From assembly GCA_044220545.1 (NCBI GenBank), contig JBGAQX010000005.1:19533-83532 (forward strand): a stretch of DNA of 64,000 bases, read 5' to 3'. The notes under the pieces were generated by a model. The model was given only the letters and a program-made list of their open reading frames with translations, was not told the origin of the DNA and did not search any database. The position numbers and the translations under genes were made by a program. The DNA is from Fen-999 sp044220545. GTDB taxonomy: Bacteria > Pseudomonadota > Gammaproteobacteria > Burkholderiales > Rhodocyclaceae. Shown here piece after piece: positions 56,135 through 63,832 of the stretch (the first letter of the stretch is position 1; every line of letters starts with the position of its first letter).

Positions 56135-57037
56135 ATGACCAAGCAGTATCTCAAGGCCACCGTCATCGCCATCAGTCTCGCCGCCATCAGCGGCGCCGCC
56201 CTCGCCGGCGCGCCGGCCGACTGGGGCAAGGTGCCGAGCCGTACCGTCACCGTCCTCTACCCCGGCGTATCGCCGGTCGAGTGGATTACCAACGGTACCG
56301 AGCACAGCGGCGCCCGCGGCCTCCGGGAGGGCGACAGTTGCGCCGCCTGCCACGAGAAAGAACTGGCCGACATGGGCAAGAAGATGGTCACCGGCCAAAA
56401 GCTCGAGCCCCATGTCATCAAGGGCAAGGCGGCGGCGATTCCCGTCACCGTGCAGGCCGCCCACGACGGCGCCAACCTCTACATGCGCTTTAGCTGGAAG
56501 CAGCCGGCCGGCGGCGGCGAGAAGATGGACGCCGACAACCAGGTCAAGCTGGCCTTCATGCTCGCCAATGACGGCATCATGGTCAAGTCGGGCAAGAAGG
56601 AAGTCGACATGTCCAACAAGGGCGGTTGCTGGGCGACCTGCCACCAGGACAGTCGTACCATGCCGGATGGCAAGGACGACAAGAAGACCAAGTATGTCAC
56701 CGGCGCCAACCTGGCCGGCGGCATCTACTATGACTTGTTGCAATGGCAGAGCAAGAGCAACAAGGGTACGGACGGTTACGTCGCCGACAAGCGCGAAATG
56801 ACCGGCGGCACCGCGCTGATCTCCGCCTCCGGCGAGAAGAAGGGCGATACCTGGACCGTGACGTTTGCCCGCAAGTTCGCCGGCGGTCAGGGCGATATCG
56901 CGCTGGCGGCGGGCAAGGTGGTCAACTTCGGCATGGCCATTCACGACGACCACACCAACGGTCGCTTCCATCAGGTTTCCATGGGCTACACCCTGGGCAT
57001 CGACGCCAAGGCCGACATCACCGCCGCCAAGCAGTGA
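56135..57037 (+). CDS. Diheme cytochrome c-552-like protein (EB_dh / NirB-like)
   Basis: 300 residues, periplasmic. Signal peptide to ALA (~24). First heme site CAACH (69-73), then a beta-rich ethylbenzene-dehydrogenase-like heme domain (VTVQAAHDGANLYMRFSWKQ, AIHDDHTNGRFHQVSMGYTL). A second site reads C165-W-A-T-C169-H170, i.e. CX3CH rather than CX2CH. The nirB cytochrome c-552 of other denitrifiers is a possible counterpart. Probably shuttles electrons toward NirS. ATG 56135 after AAGGAGA; its stop overlaps the next start as GTGA. Confidence 0.8.
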   Translation: MTKQYLKATVIAISLAAISGAALAGAPADWGKVPSRTVTVLYPGVSPVEWITNGTEHSGARGLREGDSCAACHEKELADMGKKMVTGQKLEPHVIKGKAAAIPVTVQAAHDGANLYMRFSWKQPAGGGEKMDADNQVKLAFMLANDGIMVKSGKKEVDMSNKGGCWATCHQDSRTMPDGKDDKKTKYVTGANLAGGIYYDLLQWQSKSNKGTDGYVADKREMTGGTALISASGEKKGDTWTVTFARKFAGGQGDIALAAGKVVNFGMAIHDDHTNGRFHQVSMGYTLGIDAKADITAAKQ

Positions 57038-57363
57038 TTCGACGGGTTTGTCTCCTGGCGGGGGCGGTCGGGATTTTTCTGGCCGTCCCCGTTTCTCATG
57101 CCGGCGACCCCGTCGTGGTGACCATCGCCGACTACAAGTTCTCGCCGGCCGAGTTGACCATCAAGGTCGGCACCACCGTCACCTGGACCAACCGGGAAAA
57201 GCGCACCAGCCATTCGGTCATGTTTCTTGGTCCCGGCGGCTTCGAATCGGACCGGCTCTTTCCCGACGAATCCTACTCGCGCACCTTCGACCGCGCGGGT
57301 CACTATCCCTACAGTTGCGGCCCCCATCCGGAGATGAAGGGAATCGTCGAGGTTGCCGAATAG
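57034..57363 (+). CDS. Periplasmic cupredoxin
   Basis: 109 residues: signal peptide (to SHA, ~23), then a small type I copper domain with YKFSPAELTIKVGTTVTWTN, ligands His60 (TSHSVMF), Cys95, His98 and Met101 in YSCGPHPEMKG. This is the plastocyanin/pseudoazurin-like blue copper set. A soluble electron carrier translated together with the cytochrome (GTGA overlap), so it probably belongs to the electron path to nitrite or N2O reductase. Not a usual member of nir clusters. Confidence 0.9.
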   Translation: MIRRVCLLAGAVGIFLAVPVSHAGDPVVVTIADYKFSPAELTIKVGTTVTWTNREKRTSHSVMFLGPGGFESDRLFPDESYSRTFDRAGHYPYSCGPHPEMKGIVEVAE

Positions 57364-57517
57364 CGCGTCCGCGACAGCCCTGATGGCGCCGCAAGGTCAC
57401 GTTGTGCGGCTCCTCCGCAAGCCCCGGGGCCAATGTAAGGCGGCGCGGCAGCCGCGGCCGATTCGCGGTTGATTCGGGTCAAGGCGTCCAATCAGCGCAT
57501 CGCCAATGCTTGCACCT

Positions 57518-57844
57518 ATGAAATTGCCTCTGTCGGCCGCGTGTGGCCTGATCCTGATATCGGTGGCGACGATGCCCGCCGCCGAGCCCAGTCAGGCGCG
57601 TCAACAGGAGCTCTTGCATCTGGTACGCCAGGACTGCGGCTCCTGCCACGGCATGCGCCTGACCGGCGGCCTCGGCTTGCCACTGACTCCCGAGGCCCTG
57701 CGCGACAAGCCCGTCGAAGGCCTCGAAGCAACGGTATATTACGGGCGCCCCGGTACCGCCATGCCGCCCTGGAAAGGCATATTGAGCGAAGCCGAGGTTC
57801 GCTGGATTGTCCAGAAGTTGATGACAGGATTCCCGAACGAATGA
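57518..57844 (+). CDS. nirC: Cytochrome c55X, NirC
   Basis: 108 residues: signal peptide (KLPLSAACGLILISVATMPA), then a single heme c site CGSCH (40-44) and GRPGTAMPPWKGILSEAEVR with the axial Met. NirC can donate electrons to NirS and is implicated in heme d1 maturation. Start uncertain between 57506 and 57518; neither has a good ribosome site. About 150 noncoding bases precede it. Its stop overlaps nirF as ATGA. Confidence 0.9.
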   Translation: MKLPLSAACGLILISVATMPAAEPSQARQQELLHLVRQDCGSCHGMRLTGGLGLPLTPEALRDKPVEGLEATVYYGRPGTAMPPWKGILSEAEVRWIVQKLMTGFPNE

Positions 57845-59025
57845 AGACGCTCGCCGCCGCACTTGTCCCGTTGCTGCTCTTTCTGTCCGGTTGCGCCCCG
57901 GCACCCGCCTTGCGTGGCGACGATGGCCGTGCGGCGCCGCCGCGCGGCACGGGCGACCTCGGCATTGTCATCGAACGCGCCAGGGGCCGTGTCGCCATCG
58001 TCGATACCACCGCCCGGAGCGTTCTTGGCCGTGTCGACGGCCTGGGCGATCTGTCGCACGCCTCGGCGGTATTCTCCCGCGATGGCCGCCACGCCTACGT
58101 TTTTGGTCGTGACGGCGGCCTGACCAAGATCGACCTGCTGCTGGCGCGCATCGACAAGCGGGTCATGCAGGCTGGCAACAGCATCGGCGGCGCCATTTCC
58201 CAGGATGGCCGGCTGGTGGTAGCCCAGAACTACCAGCCCGGCGGCATCAAGGTGTTCGACAGCGCAACGCTCGAACTCCTTTCGGAGGTGCCCACCGGCT
58301 CGAAGGTCGTCGGCCTCGCCGACCTGCCGGGCCAGCGCTTCGGCTACGCGCTGTTCGACGCCGGCGAAATCTGGATCACGGATCTCTCCAATCCGCGCCA
58401 GCCGCGCACACAAAAATTCCCTGCCGGCCGCCAGCCCTACGACGGTCTGGCCACACCCGACGGCCGCCACTATCTGGCCGGCCTGTTTGGCGAAGACGGC
58501 ATCAGCCTGCTCGACACCTGGCGCCTCGACCAGGGTACCCGGCGGATTCTCGACAACTACGGGCGCGGCGAAGAGAAGCTGCCAGTGTTCAAGATGCCAC
58601 ACCTGCGCGGCTGGGCCGTGGCCGGCAACCGCGCCTACCTGCCGGCGATCGGCCGCCACGAGGTGCTGGTCGTCGATACCACCACGTGGCGCGAGGTGGG
58701 TCGCGTCGCCGTCAAGGGGCAACCGGTATTCGTCATGGCGCGACCGGACGGCCGGCAGATCTGGGTCAATTTCGCCTTCCCGGACAACGGCTGGGTCCAG
58801 GTGATCGACACGCTTGGTGGCAAGGTCGAAAAGACGCTGGAGCCGGGCAAGGCGATCCTGCACATGGAATTCACGCCGCGCGGCGAGGAAGTCTGGCTGT
58901 CCGCCCGCGACGACAACACCGTCAGCGTCTACGACACCGCCAGCTTCACCCGCAAGGCGACGCTGCCCGCCGAAAGCCCCTCCGGTATATTCTTTACCTC
59001 CCGTGCCCACCGAATCGGCTTCTAG
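57841..59025 (+). CDS. nirF: Heme d1 biosynthesis protein NirF (lipoprotein)
   Basis: 394 residues. Lipoprotein signal with lipobox LSGC (Cys18), then an eight-bladed propeller homologous to the d1 domain of NirS (GDLGIVIERARGRVAIVDTT, FSRDGRHAYVFGRDGGLTKI, MPHLRGWAVAGNRAYLPAIG). NirF is a periplasmic, membrane-anchored enzyme or carrier in late heme d1 synthesis. Normal length; coupled to nirC by a 4-base overlap. Confidence 0.95.
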   Translation: MKTLAAALVPLLLFLSGCAPAPALRGDDGRAAPPRGTGDLGIVIERARGRVAIVDTTARSVLGRVDGLGDLSHASAVFSRDGRHAYVFGRDGGLTKIDLLLARIDKRVMQAGNSIGGAISQDGRLVVAQNYQPGGIKVFDSATLELLSEVPTGSKVVGLADLPGQRFGYALFDAGEIWITDLSNPRQPRTQKFPAGRQPYDGLATPDGRHYLAGLFGEDGISLLDTWRLDQGTRRILDNYGRGEEKLPVFKMPHLRGWAVAGNRAYLPAIGRHEVLVVDTTTWREVGRVAVKGQPVFVMARPDGRQIWVNFAFPDNGWVQVIDTLGGKVEKTLEPGKAILHMEFTPRGEEVWLSARDDNTVSVYDTASFTRKATLPAESPSGIFFTSRAHRIGF

Positions 59026-59026
59026 G

Positions 59027-59998
59027 ATGGACGCCCCCTACTCGCCACTGGAATTCGCGCTGCTCAACGACTTTCAGCGTGACTTTCCGCTCGTCGCCGA
59101 GCCCTTCGCCGAGCTGGCGCGCCGCCTGGACTGCACACCTGAAGCGGTGCTCGCCACCGCCGAGAAGCTTCAGCGGCGCGGCGCCATCAGCCGCGTCGGC
59201 GCGGTGTTCGCGCCCTGGCGCATCGGCGTCAGCACCCTGGCCACCATCGCCGCCCTGCCGGATCGGCTGGAAGAAGTGGCGGGGCGTGTGTCGAGCCGGG
59301 TGGAAGTGAACCACAACTACCAGCGCGAACACCGCTTCAACCTCTGGTTCGTCGCCACGGCCGCCGACGAGGCCGCATTGACCGGCGTGCTCGACGGTAT
59401 CGCCGCGGACACCGGGCGCCCGGTGCTTTCCCTGCCGCTGATCGAGCAGTACCACATCGACCTCGGCTTCGATCTCTGCAACGGCATCAAGGACCGGCCA
59501 ACGGCGGGCAGTTTCGACCGCCGGCCGCTCACCGCCGCCGAACAGCGCCTGGTGGCGGTATTGCAGCCGGGGCTGCCCCTGGTGAGGCGACCGTTCGCCA
59601 CTGTCGGCGCCCAGGCGGGAATCAGCGAGACCGAAGTACTGGACACGCTCGCCGGCTGGCTGGCGGCGGCCATTGTCAAGCGCTTCGGCGTGGTCGTCCG
59701 CCACCATGAACTCGGCTTCAAGGCCAACGCCATGGTGGTGTTCGACGTCCCCGATGAGGTGGTGGCCAAGACTGGCGCCCACTTGGCGCGGGAACAGGGC
59801 GTGACGCTCTGCTACCGTCGTCAGCGCCACTTGCCCGAATGGCCCTACAACCTCTACTGCATGGTGCATGGCCGGTCGCGAGAGGAAGTCATGCCGATCA
59901 TCGAACGGCTGTGTCGAGTCGCCGGCCATCCTTGCGAAGTCCTGTTCAGCACCCGCCGCTTCAAGCAGCAGGGTGCCCGCTATTTCGATGGCCGCTGA
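59027..59998 (+). CDS. nirDL: Siroheme decarboxylase NirD-NirL fusion
   Basis: 323 residues with two Lrp/AsnC-like decarboxylase halves: 1-~160 (NirD-like; FALLNDFQRDFPLVAEPFAE, EVNHNYQREHRFNLWFVAT) and ~165-323 (NirL-like; VAVLQPGLPLVRRPFATVGA, CYRRQRHLPEWPYNLYCMVH). With NirG and NirH it removes two carboxylates from siroheme to give didecarboxysiroheme, a step of heme d1 synthesis. In Pseudomonas nirD and nirL are separate genes; here they are fused. 1 base after nirF; overlaps nirG by 11 bases. Confidence 0.95.
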   Translation: MDAPYSPLEFALLNDFQRDFPLVAEPFAELARRLDCTPEAVLATAEKLQRRGAISRVGAVFAPWRIGVSTLATIAALPDRLEEVAGRVSSRVEVNHNYQREHRFNLWFVATAADEAALTGVLDGIAADTGRPVLSLPLIEQYHIDLGFDLCNGIKDRPTAGSFDRRPLTAAEQRLVAVLQPGLPLVRRPFATVGAQAGISETEVLDTLAGWLAAAIVKRFGVVVRHHELGFKANAMVVFDVPDEVVAKTGAHLAREQGVTLCYRRQRHLPEWPYNLYCMVHGRSREEVMPIIERLCRVAGHPCEVLFSTRRFKQQGARYFDGR

Positions 59999-60461
59999 AT
60001 CCCGCGGTGTGGCCATCCAGGACGACATCGACCGGCGGATCATCAACGCTCTCCAGGGCGACTTCCCGCTGAGCGACGAGCCCTACCGAGAAGTTGCGGA
60101 GACGCTTGGCCTCACCGAAGCGGATCTGCTTGCCCGGCTCAAACGCATGCTGGACGGACGTACGCTGACCCGCTTCGGCCCCATGTTCCAGATCGAGCGG
60201 ATGGGCGGCCGCTTCGTGCTCGCCGCGCTGCGGGTTCCGGAAGGCGATTTCGAACGCATCGCCGACCTCGTTAACGCCCTGCCCGAAGTGGCGCACAACT
60301 ACCGGCGCGAGCACGACTACAACATGTGGTTCGTGCTGGCCACCGAACGACCCGAGGGCATCGCCGAGGCGATCGGCCGCATCGAGGCGGTCACCGGGCT
60401 GGCCGTCGCCGCTTTCCCCAAGGAGCGCGAGTACTTCGTGGAGATGAAGCTCCGTGCCTGA
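59988..60461 (+). CDS. nirG: Siroheme decarboxylase subunit NirG
   Basis: 157 residues, Lrp/AsnC-like fold: IINALQGDFPLSDEPYREVA (helix-turn-helix-like), RFGPMFQIERMGGRFVLAAL, VAHNYRREHDYNMWFVLATE. The YRREHDYNMWF stretch carries the conserved His of the decarboxylase site. Works with NirDL and NirH. ATG 59988 lies inside the end of nirDL; the stop overlaps nirH. Confidence 0.9.
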   Translation: MAAESRGVAIQDDIDRRIINALQGDFPLSDEPYREVAETLGLTEADLLARLKRMLDGRTLTRFGPMFQIERMGGRFVLAALRVPEGDFERIADLVNALPEVAHNYRREHDYNMWFVLATERPEGIAEAIGRIEAVTGLAVAAFPKEREYFVEMKLRA

Positions 60462-60942
60462 CGCTGTCTTCGACGACAAGGATCGCCAACTGATCGTTGC
60501 CACCCAGGCGGGCCTGCCACTGGTGAGCCGTCCGTACGATCAGCTTGCCAACGAGCTCGGGCTGCCGGCGACGGAAGTCCGGCGGCGATTGGCGCGGATG
60601 CTGGAAACGGGCGTCATCCGTCGCATCGGCGCCGTGCCCAACCACTATGCCTTGGGCTACACGGCCAACGGGATGAGCGTCTGGGATGTCGCCGACGGGC
60701 AGGTGGATGCGCTCGGCGAAGCCGTCGGCCGACTCGAATGCGTGACCCACTGCTATCGCCGGCCGCGCCATCCGCCGGACTGGCCTTACAATCTGTTCGC
60801 GATGGTGCATGGCCGGAACCGCGATGAAGTGGGCGCGGGCCTGACCATCATCCGCCGTCTGCTCGGCGACGCCTGCCGAGCCAGCGACGTGCTCTACAGC
60901 AGTCGCATCCTGAAAAAAACCGGCCTGCGCCTAGCGGATTGA
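60454..60942 (+). CDS. nirH: Siroheme decarboxylase subunit NirH
   Basis: 162 residues. IVATQAGLPLVSRPYDQLAN, RRIGAVPNHYALGYTANGMS and THCYRRPRHPPDWPYNLFAM are the NirH/NirL pattern (CYRRPRHPPDWPYNLF), closely similar to the C-terminal half of NirDL. GTG start at 60454, 8-base overlap with nirG. Completes the DL-G-H decarboxylase. Confidence 0.93.
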   Translation: MPDAVFDDKDRQLIVATQAGLPLVSRPYDQLANELGLPATEVRRRLARMLETGVIRRIGAVPNHYALGYTANGMSVWDVADGQVDALGEAVGRLECVTHCYRRPRHPPDWPYNLFAMVHGRNRDEVGAGLTIIRRLLGDACRASDVLYSSRILKKTGLRLAD

Positions 60943-60943
60943 G

Positions 60944-62089
60944 ATGTTCAGAATTTCACAGTTCATGCGCGAAATCGCCGCGCCGACTCCGCTGGAGCCA
61001 CGCCGTTCGCCGCCCGGCCCGGTGGTCATCTGGAACCTGGTCCGCCGCTGCAATCTCACCTGCAAGCATTGCTATTCGATTTCCGCCGACAAGGATTTCG
61101 CCGGCGAACTGAGCACCGACGAGGTGTTCACGGTCATGGACGACCTGAAGCGCTTCAAGGTGCCCGGCCTGATCCTGTCCGGTGGCGAACCCTTGCTGCG
61201 CCCGGACATCTTCGACATCGCCCGGCGGGCGAAGGCGATGCGCTTCTTCACCGCCCTATCCTCCAACGGCACGCTGATCGACGAAGCGATGACCCGGCGC
61301 ATCGCCGCCGAGAACTTCGACTATGTCGGCATCAGCCTCGACGGCCTGGAGGACATCCACGACCGCTTTCGCCGCAAGAAAGGCGCCTTCGCGGCGTCCC
61401 TGAAGGCGATCCGTCTGTGCCGCGACGCGGGCTTGAAGGTCGGCGTGCGTTTCACGCTGACGAGCGATAACTTCAGCGACTTCCCCGGACTGCTCAAGCT
61501 GGTCGAGGACGAGGGAATCCCCCGCTTCTATTTTTCCCACCTCAACTACGCCGGGCGGGGCAACAAGAACCGCAAGGACGACGCCCACCACCAGATGACG
61601 CGCCAGGCGATGGACCTGCTTTTCGACACCTGCTGGGGGCACCAGCAACGCGGCCTGGAGCGCGACTTCACCACCGGCAACAATGATGCCGACGGGGTCT
61701 ACCTGCTGTTCTGGGCGCGGCGGAATTTCCCCGACCTCGAGGCGCACATCCGCGCCAAGCTCGAACAATGGGGTGGCAACTCCAGTGGCGTCAACGTCGC
61801 CAATATCGACAACCTCGGCAATGTCCACGCGGACACCATGTGGTGGCATCACACCCTGGGCAATGTCCGCGAGCGGCCTTTCTCGGCGATCTGGAACGAC
61901 ATCTCCGACCCCCTGATGGCCGGCCTCAAGCGCTCGCCGCGTGTCGTCGGCGGCCGTTGTGGCGTCTGTCGCCACTTTGCCATCTGCGGCGGCAACACGC
62001 GCGTTCGCGCCCACCAACTGACCGGCGACCCATGGACCGAAGATCCGGGCTGCTATCTGACCGACGACGAAATCGGAGCGAAGACATGA
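60944..62089 (+). CDS. nirJ: Heme d1 biosynthesis radical SAM protein NirJ
   Basis: 381 residues. Radical SAM motif CNLTCKHC (Cys36, 40, 43), then LILSGGEPLLRPDIF, and a SPASM-like C-terminal cysteine cluster (CGVCRHFAICGGNTRVRA). It replaces the propionates of didecarboxysiroheme with oxo groups. Start 1 base after nirH; stop overlaps nirN as ATGA. Normal length. Confidence 0.96.
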   Translation: MFRISQFMREIAAPTPLEPRRSPPGPVVIWNLVRRCNLTCKHCYSISADKDFAGELSTDEVFTVMDDLKRFKVPGLILSGGEPLLRPDIFDIARRAKAMRFFTALSSNGTLIDEAMTRRIAAENFDYVGISLDGLEDIHDRFRRKKGAFAASLKAIRLCRDAGLKVGVRFTLTSDNFSDFPGLLKLVEDEGIPRFYFSHLNYAGRGNKNRKDDAHHQMTRQAMDLLFDTCWGHQQRGLERDFTTGNNDADGVYLLFWARRNFPDLEAHIRAKLEQWGGNSSGVNVANIDNLGNVHADTMWWHHTLGNVRERPFSAIWNDISDPLMAGLKRSPRVVGGRCGVCRHFAICGGNTRVRAHQLTGDPWTEDPGCYLTDDEIGAKT

Positions 62090-63639
62090 GATTTCCGTTC
62101 GCCATCGCGGCCATGCTGGCGGTCTCCGCCGCCATGGCCGAGCCGGCCAAGCTCTACCAGGAACATTGCGCCGCCTGCCATGGTCCGGACAGACTGGGCG
62201 TCACCGGTCCGGCGCTGTTGCCCGAGAGTCTGGAACGACTGAAGAAGCCCGACGCCATCAAGACCATCCGCGAGGGTCGCGCCGCCACCCAGATGCAGGG
62301 CTTCGCCGAGAAACTCGCCGCGCCCGAAATCGCCGCCCTGGCCGACTGGATCTATACACCGGTCGCACCCAAGCCGAACTGGACGGAGGCCGACATCCGC
62401 GCGTCCCGTGTCGTCAGCCACGCGCCGGGCAGCTTGCCGGCCAAACCGGCGCCAGTCTTCAAAGGCGTGGACATGATGAATCTCTTCATCGTCGTCGAGG
62501 TGGGCGACCATCATGTGACCGTGCTCGACGGTGACAAGCTGGAGCCGATCCATCGTTTCCCGAGCCGCTACGCGCTGCACGGCGGACCCAAGTTCACGTC
62601 CGACGGGCGCTACGTCTTCTTCGCCTCGCGCGACGGCTGGATCACCAAGTTCGACATCTGGAATCTGGCCGTGGTGGCCGAGATCCGCGCCGGCATCAAC
62701 ACCCGCAACGTGGCGGTTTCGGAGGATGGCCGGCATGTCGCCGTCGCCAACTACCTGCCGCACACGCTGGTGCTGCTCGATGGCGACTTCAATGTCCTCA
62801 AGGTCCATGCCGTCAAGGACAAGAATGGCAAGGAAAGCTCGCGCGTATCCGCCATCTACGACGCCGCGCCGCGCAAGAGCTTCGTCGCCGCGCTGAAGGA
62901 CGTCCCGGAAGTCTGGGAAATCAGCTACGACGCCAAGGCCGAGGACATCCCGACCGGCATGATCCATGATTTCCAGTACAAGGAAGGCGCCTTCATCCCG
63001 GGCTATCTCAACCCACGCCGGACCTTCCTGTCGGAACCGCTGGACGACTTCTTCTTCACCCAGGACTACACGGAAGTGATGGGCGCCAGCCGGGACGCCG
63101 GCAAGGGGCAGGTCGTCAATCTGGACGTGCGCAAGAAGATCGCCGACCTGTCGCTGCCCGGCATGCCGCACCTCGGCTCCGGCATCACCTGGGAGTGGCA
63201 GGGCCGGCCGGTCATGGCCTCGCCCAATCTCAAGGAAGGCGTGGTCAGCGTCATCGACATGAAGGACTGGACGCTGGTCAAGGCCATTCCGACCCTTGGT
63301 CCCGGCTTTTTCATGCGCAGCCACGAAAAGTCGCCCTATGCCTGGACCGATTCGATGATGTCGAAGGCCAAGGACACGCTCCAGGTCATCGACAAGCGCA
63401 GCCTGGAAAAGGTGGCGGAGGTGAAAGTCCTGCCGGGCAAGACCCTGGCCCACATCGAATTTACCCGCGACGGCCGCCATGCCCTGGCCAGCCTCTGGGA
63501 ACGCAAGGCCGACGGCGGCGCACTGATCGTCTTCGACGCCCAGACCTTCAAGGAGGTCAAGCGGATTCCGATGGACAAGCCAGTCGGCAAGTACAACCTG
63601 TACAACAAGATCACCCGCTCGGCCGGCACCTCCCACTAG
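62086..63639 (+). CDS. nirN: Dihydro-heme d1 dehydrogenase NirN
   Basis: 517 residues, periplasmic. Signal peptide to AMA (~18); heme c site CAACH (28-32); then a NirS-like propeller that binds d1 (FIVVEVGDHHVTVLDGDKLE, SRYALHGGPKFTSDGRYVFF, MASPNLKEGVVSVIDMKDWT, LGPGFFMRSHEKSPYAWTDS). It catalyses the last oxidation of heme d1 before transfer to NirS. Paralogue of NirS. Last nir gene; about 190 noncoding bases follow before the nosZ-like gene. Confidence 0.95.
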   Translation: MRFPFAIAAMLAVSAAMAEPAKLYQEHCAACHGPDRLGVTGPALLPESLERLKKPDAIKTIREGRAATQMQGFAEKLAAPEIAALADWIYTPVAPKPNWTEADIRASRVVSHAPGSLPAKPAPVFKGVDMMNLFIVVEVGDHHVTVLDGDKLEPIHRFPSRYALHGGPKFTSDGRYVFFASRDGWITKFDIWNLAVVAEIRAGINTRNVAVSEDGRHVAVANYLPHTLVLLDGDFNVLKVHAVKDKNGKESSRVSAIYDAAPRKSFVAALKDVPEVWEISYDAKAEDIPTGMIHDFQYKEGAFIPGYLNPRRTFLSEPLDDFFFTQDYTEVMGASRDAGKGQVVNLDVRKKIADLSLPGMPHLGSGITWEWQGRPVMASPNLKEGVVSVIDMKDWTLVKAIPTLGPGFFMRSHEKSPYAWTDSMMSKAKDTLQVIDKRSLEKVAEVKVLPGKTLAHIEFTRDGRHALASLWERKADGGALIVFDAQTFKEVKRIPMDKPVGKYNLYNKITRSAGTSH

Positions 63640-63696
63640 GGCCAGCCCCGGCGGCAATATCCGATTCAGGCCGCGCCCCGGAAAACTGACAGAAGT

Positions 63697-63738
63697 TTGA
63701 CTATCGTCAAGGATATCGAGGTGCCCAGAGAGGATATT
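63697..63738 (+). promoter_or_regulatory. FNR/Dnr-type promoter of the nosZ-like gene
   Basis: TTGAC-TATC-GTCAA at 63697-63710, same arms as the nirS box and the same following GGAT. A GATATT -10-like hexamer sits at 63733-63738, so transcription would start near 63745, exactly 41.5 bases from the box centre (a class II activator arrangement). Confidence 0.78.
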
Positions 63739-63740
63739 CC

Positions 63741-63771
63741 TGCGACAAATTGTCGCATCGGTATGTGACAA
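63741..63771. promoter_or_regulatory. Palindromic candidate operator at the nosZ-like start site
   Basis: TGCGACAA-A-TTGTCGCA (63741-63757) is a perfect 17-base palindrome; TGTGACAA (63764-63771) is a third, nearly matching half-site. They cover the transcription start predicted from the FNR/Dnr-type box, where a repressor would act. The binding protein is unknown. Confidence 0.55.
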
Positions 63772-63832
63772 TGGGAGGGCCGGGGGAAACCAATTCTTGA
63801 ACCCGGGTTACTGACCTAATGGGAGCTAAACG

